From JAJCZZ01 sp964569085 (lineage in GTDB: Bacteria; Gemmatimonadota; Gemmatimonadetes; Longimicrobiales; Gaopeijiaceae), in assembly GCA_964569085.1 (NCBI GenBank), contig CAZMTA010000012.1:1-64000 (forward strand): a stretch of 64,000 nt of DNA. The letters are read 5' to 3'. The notes beneath the pieces are model-generated. The model had not been told where the DNA came from. It saw only the letters and a program-made list of their open reading frames with translations, and did no database searches. This document shows, piece after piece, positions 16,947-25,467 of the stretch; positions within the stretch are counted from its first letter, which is position 1, and each line of letters begins with the position of its first letter. A program made the translations under genes and the position numbers.

Positions 16947-17630
16947 TCAGTCCGCGGGCTCCCCCTGGAAGACGTAGCCCACGCCGCGAACGGTGTGGAC
17001 GAGGGGGTCCCGGCCCGCCTCCCCCCGGAGCTTCTGGCGGAGGTGGGCGACGTGGACGTCGACCACGTTGCTCATGGGGTCGAAGGAGAGGTCCCACACC
17101 TTCTCCAGGAGCTCGGTCCGCCGCACCACGCGCTCGGCGTTGAGCATGAAGAACTCCAGGAGCTGGAACTCCTTGGGGGTCAGCTCCAGCCGCTCTCCCT
17201 TCCGGGTGGCGGTGTGCTTGACCCGGTCCAGCTCCACGTCGTCGTAGAGGAGCCGGTCCGGCCGCTCGGAGCCGCCCCGACGCAGGAGGGCGCGGATGCG
17301 GGCCAGGAGCTCGTCGAAGCCGAAGGGCTTGGTCAGATAGTCGTCGGCGCCCACGTCCAGGCCCCGGACGATGTCGTCCCGGCTGTCCCGCGCCGTGAGG
17401 AGGAGGATGGGCACCGTCTTCTCCCGGGCCCGCACCTCGCGCACGATCTCCAGCCCGGTCTTCCCGGGCATCATCACGTCCAGGAGGAGGAGGTCGTAGT
17501 CGTGCACGAGGGCCTTCATGGCCCCCTCCTCGCCGTCGTGGGCCACGTCCACCGAGTAGCCCTCCTCCCGGAGGCCCTTCTCCAGAAAGCTGGCGACCTT
17601 CCTGTCGTCCTCGGCCACGAGGATGCGCAT
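16947..17630 (-). CDS. OmpR-family copper response regulator (CusR/CopR type)
   Basis: A 227-residue response regulator with a receiver domain (Asp51 in LLLLDVMMPG, Lys104 in LTKPFGF) and an OmpR/PhoB winged helix (VELTPKEFQ-type segment LELTPKEFQLLEF, and the C-terminal VHTVRGVGYVF). This family binds direct repeats about 11 bp apart, and arrays of exactly this kind precede the P-ATPase, copC, cusC and copA genes, so it is the natural regulator of all four. Its likely sensor is the kinase at 22165-23640, unusually 4.5 kb away on the same strand. Convergent with the lipoprotein gene, 7 bp apart; divergent from copA. Confidence 0.94.
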   Translation of the reverse strand: MRILVAEDDRKVASFLEKGLREEGYSVDVAHDGEEGAMKALVHDYDLLLLDVMMPGKTGLEIVREVRAREKTVPILLLTARDSRDDIVRGLDVGADDYLTKPFGFDELLARIRALLRRGGSERPDRLLYDDVELDRVKHTATRKGERLELTPKEFQLLEFFMLNAERVVRRTELLEKVWDLSFDPMSNVVDVHVAHLRQKLRGEAGRDPLVHTVRGVGYVFQGEPAD

Positions 17631-17707
17631 CCGTCCTCCGTCGGGGTTCCGGGAGCCTGACCCATCCCATGGGAATCTAAGGCGCCGCGCCCCGCGCGCC
17701 TCCCGGA

Positions 17708-17744
17708 TTAAGAAGCCTTAATCGAAGCTTCATCGGGGGTTCAC
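17708..17744 (+). promoter_or_regulatory. Four-repeat copper-regulator array of the copA promoter
   Basis: Half-sites are TTAAG (17708-17712), TTAAT (17718-17722), TTCAT (17729-17733) and TTCAC (17740-17744), offsets 0/10/21/32. Eleven bases later lies TAGCGT (17756-17761), with A2 and T6 of a -10 box. The first two half-sites also form a perfect inverted repeat (GATTAAG / CTTAATC) that can be read toward the regulator gene, so autoregulation is possible. Confidence 0.75.
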
Positions 17745-17802
17745 CGCCGGAAGGGTAGCGTATCCTGCCTCCCTTCCGCCCCACAGACCCGCGAAGCCAC
17801 CC

Positions 17803-19704
17803 ATGGACGAGTCCGGTCCCTCCTCCGACGCGCCCCCCGCTCTTCCCGTGTCCCGACGGGACTTCCTGCGCTACGGAGGGGCCGTCGGCGCGCTGGCGGG
17901 CCTCGACCGTCTGATGCCCTCGTGGATGGCCGCCCGGGGTCTCCCGACCCGCGTGGAGCCCGGCGTCCTGGACGGGAGCGCCGGCCCCGTGGACATCGTC
18001 GTCGGACGCACCGAGATCGGCGTCGACGGCCGGGCCGGCACCGCGATCACCATGAACGGGACGGTTCCCGGCCCGCTGATCCGCTTCCGCGAGGGCGACG
18101 AGGCCGTCCTCCGCGTCACGAACGCGCTGGACGAGGACACCTCGATCCACTGGCACGGGATCATCCTCCCCAACGGCATGGACGGGGTGCCCGGCGTGAA
18201 CTTCCCCGGCATCCGCCCGGGCGAGACGTTCGAGTACCGCTACCCGATCACCCAGTACGGCACGTACTGGTACCACAGCCACTCCGGCCTGCAGGAGCAG
18301 CTCGGCCACTACGGCCCCATGGTCATCGACCCGGCGGGTGCCGAGCCCGAGCCCTTCGACCGCGAGCACGTCGTGGTCCTCTCGGACTGGAGCTTCGAGA
18401 GCCCCTACCGGATCATGGCCAAGCTCAAGAAGCACCCGGACTACTACAACTTCGGGAAGCGGACCGTCTTCGACTTCTTCCGGGACGCGTCGGAGGACGG
18501 GCTGGAGGCCACCATCCGGGACCGGAAGGCGTGGGGGCGGATGCGCATGATGCCCTCGGACATCTCGGACATCACGGCCCACACCTACACGTACCTCCTC
18601 AACGGGCTGGGTCCGGAGAGCAACTGGACCGGGCTGTTCGAGCCCGGGGAGCGCGTCCGGCTCCGCTTCATCAACGCCTCGGCGGCGACCTTCTTCGACG
18701 TGCGCATCCCCGGGCTGCCCATGACGGTCGTCCAGGCCGACGGGCAGCATGTGAAGCCCGTGGAGACCGACGAGTTCCGCCTGGCCCTCGCCGAGACCCT
18801 CGACGTGATCGTCGAGCCCACGGAGAACCGGGCCTACACGGTCTTCGCCGAGTCCATGGGGCGCGGCGGCTACGCCCGGGGCACCCTGGCTCCCCGGGAG
18901 GGGATGGAGGCCCCGGTCCCGGAGCTCCGCGAGCGCCACGAGCTCACCATGGCCGACATGGGCATGGGGATGATGGGCATGGAGGGGATGGAGGGCATGG
19001 GCGGCCACGCGGGCCACGATGCCATGGACGAGCACGCCGGCCATCGCATGGAGGGGATGGACGAGATGGAGTCCCACGACGCCATGGACATGCCCGCCGC
19101 CCCGGCCCTCCGCCCGGCAGGCACCCTCCCCGAGCCCTTCATGCACGGGGACGACGAGCACGGTCCGGCCAACGCCGGCGTGGCCATGATGGCCGTCAGC
19201 CGTCTCCACGAGGCCGGCGGGGGGTTGGGCGACGACGGGTGGCGCGTCCTCCGCTACACGGACCTGGAGGCGCTGGAGCCCTGGCCCGACTTCCGGGAGC
19301 CGGACCGGGAGATCGTCATGCACCTCACCGGCAACATGGAGCGCTTCCACTGGTCCATCGACGGCGTGGAGTTCTCCGACGCCGAGCCGGTGCGGGTCAC
19401 GCTGGGCGAGCGCATCCGCCTGGTCATGATCAACGACACCATGATGAACCACCCCATGCACCTCCACGGCATGTGGATGGAGCTGGAGAACGGGAAGGGC
19501 GACCGGATCCCCCGGGTCCACACGATCAACGTGAAGCCCGCGGAGCAGGTGTCGCTCCTCTTCCACGCCGACGCGCTGGGGCCCTGGGCCTTCCACTGCC
19601 ACGTCCTCTATCACATGGACGCCGGCATGTTCAGGGTGGTGGAGGTGGTGGAGCCGGAGCACGCGGACCACCATCACCACGGCGGCCCGGAGGAGGACCG
19701 ATGA
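17803..19704 (+). CDS. copA: Multicopper oxidase CopA/PcoA
   Basis: A 633-residue periplasmic copper oxidase exported by the TAT pathway (SRRDFLRYGG, Arg18-Arg19). All copper sites are present: HWHG (116-119), HSHSG (158-162), HPMHLHG (550-556) and HCHVLYHMDAGM (598-609), the last with the type-1 Cys599 and probable axial Met609. An insertion at about 384-430 is packed with Met, His and Asp (MGMGMMGME, HAGHDAMDEHAGH), the copper-binding stretch known from PcoA/CopA. It oxidises Cu(I) or sequesters copper in the periplasm. First of four or more co-oriented genes (copA, copB, NTF2-like, permease). Confidence 0.96.
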   Translation: MDESGPSSDAPPALPVSRRDFLRYGGAVGALAGLDRLMPSWMAARGLPTRVEPGVLDGSAGPVDIVVGRTEIGVDGRAGTAITMNGTVPGPLIRFREGDEAVLRVTNALDEDTSIHWHGIILPNGMDGVPGVNFPGIRPGETFEYRYPITQYGTYWYHSHSGLQEQLGHYGPMVIDPAGAEPEPFDREHVVVLSDWSFESPYRIMAKLKKHPDYYNFGKRTVFDFFRDASEDGLEATIRDRKAWGRMRMMPSDISDITAHTYTYLLNGLGPESNWTGLFEPGERVRLRFINASAATFFDVRIPGLPMTVVQADGQHVKPVETDEFRLALAETLDVIVEPTENRAYTVFAESMGRGGYARGTLAPREGMEAPVPELRERHELTMADMGMGMMGMEGMEGMGGHAGHDAMDEHAGHRMEGMDEMESHDAMDMPAAPALRPAGTLPEPFMHGDDEHGPANAGVAMMAVSRLHEAGGGLGDDGWRVLRYTDLEALEPWPDFREPDREIVMHLTGNMERFHWSIDGVEFSDAEPVRVTLGERIRLVMINDTMMNHPMHLHGMWMELENGKGDRIPRVHTINVKPAEQVSLLFHADALGPWAFHCHVLYHMDAGMFRVVEVVEPEHADHHHHGGPEEDR

Positions 19705-20414
19705 AGCGCCTCCTCCTGGCGGCGACGGCGCTCCTGGTGGCGGCCCCGGCGGCCCGCGCCCAGACCATGGACGACCACGTCTACACCTACGTCTCCTTCG
19801 ACGAGCTCGAGTACCGGCCCGGCGCCCCCGGCGAGCCGGTGGGCTACGACGCCGAGCTCTGGACCGGCGGCGACTTCAACCGCCTCTGGCTCAAGGCCCA
19901 CGGCGAGCAGTCCACCCTCGAGGGGGAGGGACACCTCGAGGCCCAGGCGCTCTACAGCCGCGCCGTCTCCGCCTTCTGGAACGCCCAGGCCGGCCTGCGG
20001 GTCGACCGGGCCTACGGGGACCATTCGGCCACGCGGGGGCTCCTGGGGGTGGGCATGCAGGGCCTGGCGCCCTACTGGTTCCACGTCGAGTCCTTTCTCT
20101 TCGTGAGCCAGGACGGCGACGTGTCGGCCCGTTTCGAGGGCGGCTGGGAGATGCTCTTCACCCAGCGGCTGGTCCTGGAGCCCGAGGTCGAGGTGGACCT
20201 GGCGCTCCAGGACGTCCCCGAGTGGGGCGTGGGCTCCGGCCTGAACGCGGTCGAGCTGGGCGCCCGGCTCCGCTACGAGATCGTCCGGGAATTCGCCCCG
20301 TACGTGGGCGTGACCTGGGAGCGCCGCTTCGGCGAGACCGCCGACCTGGCCCGCCTGGCCGGGGAAGAGGTCTCCGGCGGCTCGCTGGCCTTCGGCGTCC
20401 ACTGGTGGTACTGA
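19701..20414 (+). CDS. copB: CopB/PcoB-family outer-membrane copper protein
   Basis: A 237-residue outer-membrane barrel. The signal peptide ends at ARAQ (about 21). YTYVSFDELEYRPG, YDAELWTGGDFNRLWLKAHGE, ALYSRAVSAFWNAQAGLR and PYWFHVESFLFVS follow the CopB profile closely, and it ends in an aromatic HWWY. The usual Met/His-rich N-terminal extension is absent, so this is a short form. The start overlaps the copA stop (ATGA), with AGGAGGA upstream. Confidence 0.93.
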   Translation: MKRLLLAATALLVAAPAARAQTMDDHVYTYVSFDELEYRPGAPGEPVGYDAELWTGGDFNRLWLKAHGEQSTLEGEGHLEAQALYSRAVSAFWNAQAGLRVDRAYGDHSATRGLLGVGMQGLAPYWFHVESFLFVSQDGDVSARFEGGWEMLFTQRLVLEPEVEVDLALQDVPEWGVGSGLNAVELGARLRYEIVREFAPYVGVTWERRFGETADLARLAGEEVSGGSLAFGVHWWY

Positions 20415-20449
20415 TGGGCCCCTCTTCCTCTTCCGACCGGATCCAGACC

Positions 20450-20932
20450 ATGCGCGTTCGACCCACCACCGCCCTCGCCCTCGCCGCCCTCCTCGCCCTG
20501 GCCGCCCCCGCGGCCGCCCAGGACATGGACCACGGGATGCACGGGATGCATCACGGCACCGCCGCCGACTCGGCCGCGGTGGCCCAGGTCGTGACCGCGT
20601 TCCACGAGGCGCTGGCCGCCGGGGACAGCGCCCGCGCGCTGGCGCTCCTGGCGCCCGAGGCCCGGATCCTGGAAGGCGGCGGGGTGGAGACCCGCGCCGA
20701 GTACGCGTCCCACCACCTGGGCGCCGACATGGCCTTCGCCTCGGCGGTGCCCCGGGAGCGGGGGGCGCTGGAGGTCCGCGTCATGGGCGACGTGGCCTGG
20801 GTCACCTCGGACAGCCGGGTCCAGGGCACGTACCGGGAGCGGGAGATCGACGCCCGGGGCTCCGAGCTGGCCGTGCTGGCGCGCCACGACGGGGAGTGGA
20901 AGATCGAAGCGGTGAGCTGGACCTCCCGCTGA
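20450..20932 (+). CDS. Secreted NTF2-like (SnoaL/DUF4440) protein
   Basis: A 160-residue protein with a signal peptide (about 1-23), a short Met/His stretch (MDHGMHGMHHG, 25-35) and an NTF2-fold domain (VVTAFHEALAAGDSARALALLAPEA, then the closing WKIEAVSW). An in-frame ATG at 20414 overlaps the copB stop; I prefer 20450, which gives a standard signal peptide. The Met/His segment suggests a copper-binding accessory role; no enzymatic activity can be named. Confidence 0.8.
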   Translation: MRVRPTTALALAALLALAAPAAAQDMDHGMHGMHHGTAADSAAVAQVVTAFHEALAAGDSARALALLAPEARILEGGGVETRAEYASHHLGADMAFASAVPRERGALEVRVMGDVAWVTSDSRVQGTYREREIDARGSELAVLARHDGEWKIEAVSWTSR

Positions 20933-20936
20933 GGCC

Positions 20937-22139
20937 GTGGAGCCGCTGACCGCGCTGGCCGAAGGGGCCCGCACGGCCCTCGGCTTCTTCTGGAAGTCCG
21001 GGTGGGCCTTCGTCCTGGGCTACTTCATCAGCGCCATGATCCAGGCGTTCGTGCCCAAGGCCCGGCTCACGCGCCACATGGGGGACCCCGGGGCCGGCTC
21101 CATCTCCCTGGCCACCGTCTTCGGGGCCATCTCCTCGTCGTGCTCCTTCGCCGCCCTCTCGGCGGCCCGCGCCCTGGTCCTCAAGGGCGCCCACTTCGTG
21201 GCGGCCGTGGCGTTCATGTTCGCCTCCACGAACCTCGTCATCGAGCTGGGCATCCTGATCTTCATCTTCCTGGGATGGCAGTTCGTGGTGGCCGAGCTGA
21301 TCGGCGGCGTGGTCATGATCGTGATCAGCGCGGCCCTCATCCGGCTCACCTATCCCGGGTCGTGGCTCGAGGCGGCCCGGGAGCGGGTCGAGGAGGAGGC
21401 CGGGGGCGGCGAGGACGACTTCGACTGGAAGGACCGGATCCGGAGCGCCGAGGGGTGGCGCATGGTGGGCCACAACTTCGTGTCCGAGTGGAAGATGGTC
21501 TGGGAGGAGGTCCTCATCGGGTTCACGGTGGCCGGCTTCGTGGCCGTCCTCGTGCCCGACTCCTGGTGGGGCACGATCTTCCTGCTGGACCTCCAGGGAG
21601 ACCTCCCCGGGTGGCTCATCGTGGTGGAGAACGCCCTGGTGGCGCCCTTCGTGGCCGCCGCCACCTTCATCGGGAGCATGGGCAACATCCCCCTGGCCAC
21701 CGTGCTCAGCGCCAACGGCGTCCTCTTCGCGGGGATCATGGGCTTCATCTACTCGGACCTGGTGGTCCCGCCGCTGGTGGCGGTGAACGCCCGGTACTAC
21801 GGGTGGCGCGTGGCCCTCTACATCGCGGGGGTGATGTACGTGAGCATGGTGGCCACCGCGCTCCTGCTCCACGTGGGCTTCGGGGCGGCGGGGCTGACCC
21901 CGGAGAGCCAGCGCGCCGTGGAGGACGTGGCCCGGTTCGCCGTGGACTACACCTTCTGGCTGAACCTGGCGATGGCGGGCGTGGCCGGATGGCTGATCTG
22001 GCTCCACCGCCGCTTCCTGGCCACGGACATGGGCGAGGGCGGGATGGACATGGGGGGCGGCGGGGCCGCCAAGCGGGTGGTGGCCCTGGGCGCCGGGGCG
22101 GTGATCCTCGCGGGCGCGGGAGCCTGGCTCCTGGGCTGA
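20937..22139 (+). CDS. SO_0444/DUF318-family metal permease
   Basis: A 400-residue membrane protein with about eight to ten helices and two permease halves (PF03773-like). The first half has ISSSCSFAALSAARALVLKG, the second SMGNIPLATVLSANGVLFAG. Members of the SO_0444 branch are annotated as Cu/Zn efflux transporters; related ArsP proteins export organoarsenicals. A cytoplasmic charged loop (about 145-170) separates the halves, and the C-terminus has a short Met-rich stretch (MDMGGGG). The start is GTG, 4 bp after the previous stop, so it belongs to the copA operon. Confidence 0.83.
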   Translation: MEPLTALAEGARTALGFFWKSGWAFVLGYFISAMIQAFVPKARLTRHMGDPGAGSISLATVFGAISSSCSFAALSAARALVLKGAHFVAAVAFMFASTNLVIELGILIFIFLGWQFVVAELIGGVVMIVISAALIRLTYPGSWLEAARERVEEEAGGGEDDFDWKDRIRSAEGWRMVGHNFVSEWKMVWEEVLIGFTVAGFVAVLVPDSWWGTIFLLDLQGDLPGWLIVVENALVAPFVAAATFIGSMGNIPLATVLSANGVLFAGIMGFIYSDLVVPPLVAVNARYYGWRVALYIAGVMYVSMVATALLLHVGFGAAGLTPESQRAVEDVARFAVDYTFWLNLAMAGVAGWLIWLHRRFLATDMGEGGMDMGGGGAAKRVVALGAGAVILAGAGAWLLG

Positions 22140-22164
22140 CGGGCCGGGTCGGGGCCGCCCCGGG

Positions 22165-23640
22165 TCAGCTCGAGGCGTCCCCCACGGTGGCGTCGGCGGG
22201 GCGGGCCGTCTCCGGGCTCCCCCGGACGTCCTCGGCCTCGGCCAGGGGGATGCGGACCCGGAAGCGGGCTCCGCCGCCCTCCAGGTTCTCGGCGGACACC
22301 TCGCCGCCGATCCCCTCCACGATGGCCCGCACGATGGCCAACCCGAGGCCCGTCCCCGTGTCGCCGTCTCCGGGGGTCCGGGCCGAATCCGCCCGGAAGA
22401 AGCGGTCGAAGACCCGGCCCGGATCGGAGCCGAGGCCGGGTCCGGTGTCCCGCACCGCGATCTCCAGCTCGCCCGGCGTCCGCAGGACGGTGAGACGGAC
22501 GGTGCCGCCCCGCGGCGTGAACTTCACCGCGTTGTCGGTCAGGTTCCAGAGGATCTGCCCCAGGAGGCCCGGGTCGACCAGAACCGGATCGCCGGCCTCG
22601 ACCCGGACGTCCAGGGTGAGGTCCTTGGCCTCGGCGGCCCTGCGCAGCCGGCCCACGATGCGCTCGGTGACGGTCTCCAGGTCCACGGCCTGCCCGCCGG
22701 CGTCCAGGGCCCCGGCGTCGGAGCGGGCCAGGGTGAGGAGGTCCTCGGTGATGCGGGAGAGGCGCAGGATCTCGTCGAGGCTGCTGGCCAGCACCTCCCG
22801 GTACTCCTCGGCGGAGCGGGGCCGCCGGAGCGCCAGCTCGATCTCGCCCCGGAGCGCCGTGAGGGGGGAGCGGAGCTCGTGGCTGGCGTCGGCGGTGAAG
22901 CGGCGCTGGGCGTCGAAGGCGCGCTGGATCCGCTCCAGCATGGTGTTGAGGACCTGCACCAGCCGCTGGTACTCCCGGGTGTCCGCCCAGGCGTCGATGC
23001 GCTGGTCCAGGGAGGCCGCGCCGATGGCCTCGGCCTGGTCGATGACCTCGTCCACGGGACGGATGGACCGCCCGGCGAGCCAGCGGGAGCCCAGCGCCGA
23101 CGCGACGGTGACCAGGAGCGTCATCGCCGCGAAGAAGAGCGCCAGGCGCGTCACCATCTCGTTGCGCGCCACCAGGGGCGCCGCCACCTGGAGGACGTGG
23201 CTCTCGTGGGCCGGCCCGAAGCGGGCCAGGGGGTAGTAGAGGGACCGCACGGCCATCCCCTGATACTCCTGCTCCCTCCAGACCAGGTTGCCCCGCCCCG
23301 CCTCGGCCAGCGCCGCGTCGTCCAGGGGCAGGTTGCCCGTCATGAACTGGCTGCGCAGGAGGCTCTGTCCACCCTCGCTCCAGATCTGGGCGTAGCGGAT
23401 GAGCTCCCGGACCGAGGTGGCCTCCTCGGGGGTGAGCTGCCACTCGTGGAAGTGCATGGCGCCGCCGGGGGAGTCGGTGACCGACGCCGCCTGGATGGAC
23501 GCCACGTTGAGGATGCTGGCGTTGAGCTCGCGGTCGAGCACGCGGCGGAGCGTGAGGACGCTGGCCACGGAGATCACCAGCACCGTGGCGGCCATGGCCA
23601 GGGTGAAGCGCAGCGACAGGCGATCGCGGAAGGACCTCAT
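22165..23640 (-). CDS. Sensor histidine kinase, probable CusS/CopS partner
   Basis: A 491-residue kinase with two membrane helices (about 13-33 and 166-185), a periplasmic loop with a His cluster MHFHEW (62-67), a HAMP domain, phospho-acceptor His254 in ADASHELRSPL, and an HATPase domain (NLTDNAVKFTP; DTGPGL; TGLGLAI). The architecture and short periplasmic domain are as in CusS. It is the only orphan kinase of this type in the island and so the likely partner of the OmpR-family regulator 4.5 kb downstream. Convergent with the permease gene. Confidence 0.92.
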   Translation of the reverse strand: MRSFRDRLSLRFTLAMAATVLVISVASVLTLRRVLDRELNASILNVASIQAASVTDSPGGAMHFHEWQLTPEEATSVRELIRYAQIWSEGGQSLLRSQFMTGNLPLDDAALAEAGRGNLVWREQEYQGMAVRSLYYPLARFGPAHESHVLQVAAPLVARNEMVTRLALFFAAMTLLVTVASALGSRWLAGRSIRPVDEVIDQAEAIGAASLDQRIDAWADTREYQRLVQVLNTMLERIQRAFDAQRRFTADASHELRSPLTALRGEIELALRRPRSAEEYREVLASSLDEILRLSRITEDLLTLARSDAGALDAGGQAVDLETVTERIVGRLRRAAEAKDLTLDVRVEAGDPVLVDPGLLGQILWNLTDNAVKFTPRGGTVRLTVLRTPGELEIAVRDTGPGLGSDPGRVFDRFFRADSARTPGDGDTGTGLGLAIVRAIVEGIGGEVSAENLEGGGARFRVRIPLAEAEDVRGSPETARPADATVGDASS

Positions 23641-23691
23641 GGGCGTCGGCGCACGGGGCGGACCAGCGGGAAGGGGACGGCCATGGTCCGA

Positions 23692-25047
23692 CTACCCCCC
23701 GAGGGCCCGGGCCGTTCGGTGCCAGAGGAGCCCCACGGCCAGGACCGCGAGCCCCGCCATCCACGCCCCCGGCTCCACCCAGAAGGCGAGGCCGAGGCAG
23801 CTCGCCAGCCCGGCGGCGGAGATCCACCGCGGGAAGCGGCGGTCCTCCGGGGGGAGCCGGAGCGCCGCCAGGTTCGTGAGCGCGTAGTAGATCAGGACCG
23901 TGAAGGCGGAAAAGGACCAGGTCGTCTCCACGCGGCCCAGGAGGGTGAGGCCGGCCACGACCCCGCCCACGGCGAGGACGGCCAGGACCGGCGAGCTCCG
24001 GCGCGTGTCCAGCCGGGCCAGGGCGGGGGGGACGTCGGCCCGGCGGGCCATGGCCAGGAGGACGCGGGAGAGGCCCAGGAGGAGGTTCAGGAGCACCCCG
24101 GCCATGGCGGTGAGCGCCGCGGCGCCCACGACCCACACCAGCCAGGGCAGGGGTAGCAGCCGGGCCACCACCTCCAGGGGGGCCGCCTGCTCCCGGGTGG
24201 CGGCGGCCAGGCCGTCGGCGCCGGCCAGCGCCACGGCCACCGCGGCCACGGAGACGTAGAGCGCCATGGACACGCCCAGCGTGACGACGATGGCCCGGGG
24301 GATGCTCCGTCGGGGCTCGCGGACCTCCTCCCCCAGGGTGGCGATCCGTCCGTACCCGGTGTAGGCCACGAACATGAGGGCCGTGGCCTCCAGGAGGCCC
24401 GCCAGCCCGCCGGAGAGGAAGGGCTCCCCCGCGGGTCCCGGGCCGGAGAGCCCGGCGCCCGGACCCGCGCCGGACGCCGGGGCCGTCCCGCCCCCGCCGA
24501 GCCACGCCGCCAGCGCCGGGAGGCCGGCCAGGACGAAGGCGGCCAGCGCTGCCAGGGTGAAGCCCACGATCAGCGCGTTGGCCCGGGCGGAGCGCCGCAT
24601 GCCGCCGGCCACCACGGCGGTGAGGACGCCCACCAGCGTCAGCGCCACCCCGACGCGGACGCCGAGGCCCGCGTCCGGGGCCCCCACCGCCACCAGGAGG
24701 TAGCCCGCGAAGCCCAGCGCCGCCGTGGCCGCCGAGGCCGACTTGGCGCTCAGGAACATCCACCCGGCCACGAAGCCCAGGGTGGGGCTCAGATAGCGGT
24801 ACCCGTACTCGTACGTGCCCCCGCTCACGGGGTGGGCGGCGGCGAGCTGGGCGCTGGAGAGGCCGTTGAAGGTCGCCACCACGGCGCCCAGGGCCACGGC
24901 CAGCACCACCGACGGACCCGTCGCCCCGGCGGCGATGCCGATGCTCACGAAGATCCCGGTGCCCAGGATGGAGCCCAGCCCCAGGAGGACGGCGCCGGGG
25001 ACGCCCAGGACGCGGGTCAGGGCGTCGGGGCCGGACGCCTCGCTCAC
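23692..25047 (-). CDS. APC-superfamily amino acid permease
   Basis: A 451-residue transporter with about twelve helices. The N-terminal GLGSILGTGIFVSIGIAAG is the signature of the APC family, and FVAYTGYGRIATLGEEVREPRRSIPRAI is the conserved helix-6/loop segment. Substrate is unknown. The GTG start overlaps the stop of the small coiled-coil gene (GTGA, 25044-25047), so the pair is coupled. The reading frame is open for almost 2.5 kb upstream, which is only a GC effect. Confidence 0.9.
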   Translation of the reverse strand: MSEASGPDALTRVLGVPGAVLLGLGSILGTGIFVSIGIAAGATGPSVVLAVALGAVVATFNGLSSAQLAAAHPVSGGTYEYGYRYLSPTLGFVAGWMFLSAKSASAATAALGFAGYLLVAVGAPDAGLGVRVGVALTLVGVLTAVVAGGMRRSARANALIVGFTLAALAAFVLAGLPALAAWLGGGGTAPASGAGPGAGLSGPGPAGEPFLSGGLAGLLEATALMFVAYTGYGRIATLGEEVREPRRSIPRAIVVTLGVSMALYVSVAAVAVALAGADGLAAATREQAAPLEVVARLLPLPWLVWVVGAAALTAMAGVLLNLLLGLSRVLLAMARRADVPPALARLDTRRSSPVLAVLAVGGVVAGLTLLGRVETTWSFSAFTVLIYYALTNLAALRLPPEDRRFPRWISAAGLASCLGLAFWVEPGAWMAGLAVLAVGLLWHRTARALGG

Positions 25048-25319
25048 GCGGGGGGGCGGGGGCTGTCCGGGTCGTCGTCCCCGGGGCCCGGCAGCGCGTC
25101 CGCCCCGGTCGCGCCGGGCAGGCGGTCGAGCTTCCGGTTCACCAGCTCGAGCTGGGTGCGCAGCACGTCCAGCTCGTCCAGGAGGCGCTCGTGGAGCTCC
25201 TCCCGGTCCTCGCCGAGGAGGCGCTGGTTGAGCCGGATGCGCTGCACGATGATCACCATGAGCCCCGCGGGAAGGAGGAGGCTCGCCAGGAACACGAGGG
25301 CGAAGAAGACGGAGTTCAT
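25044..25319 (-). CDS. Small membrane protein with coiled coil
   Basis: A 91-residue protein with one N-terminal helix (about 3-25), then a charged heptad-type helix (RLLDELDVLRTQLELVNRKLDRL, about 45-68, given in part) and a Pro/Asp tail. No family recognised. It resembles in size and layout the protein at 37472-37765. Coupled to the APC permease, so it may help assemble or regulate it. Confidence 0.65.
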   Translation of the reverse strand: MNSVFFALVFLASLLLPAGLMVIIVQRIRLNQRLLGEDREELHERLLDELDVLRTQLELVNRKLDRLPGATGADALPGPGDDDPDSPRPPA

Positions 25320-25467
25320 GGCGGGAAGGGAAGGGGACGGATCGGCCGCCGCAATCCTCCGGCGCCGTCCGGTCCAGGATGGACAGCCGCGGCCGGGGTC
25401 GTTCCTTTTGCGGCAGCGGCCCGGGCTCGCCGGGCCGTGGCCGTCCTCCCTCGCCGAGCCGCCCTCC

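Noticed and set aside
17707..17721. Minus-strand array for the regulator's own gene
   Set aside because: Only two half-sites (TTAAG, TTAAT) are present; the third and fourth positions read GC-rich sequence, so a full array is not supported.
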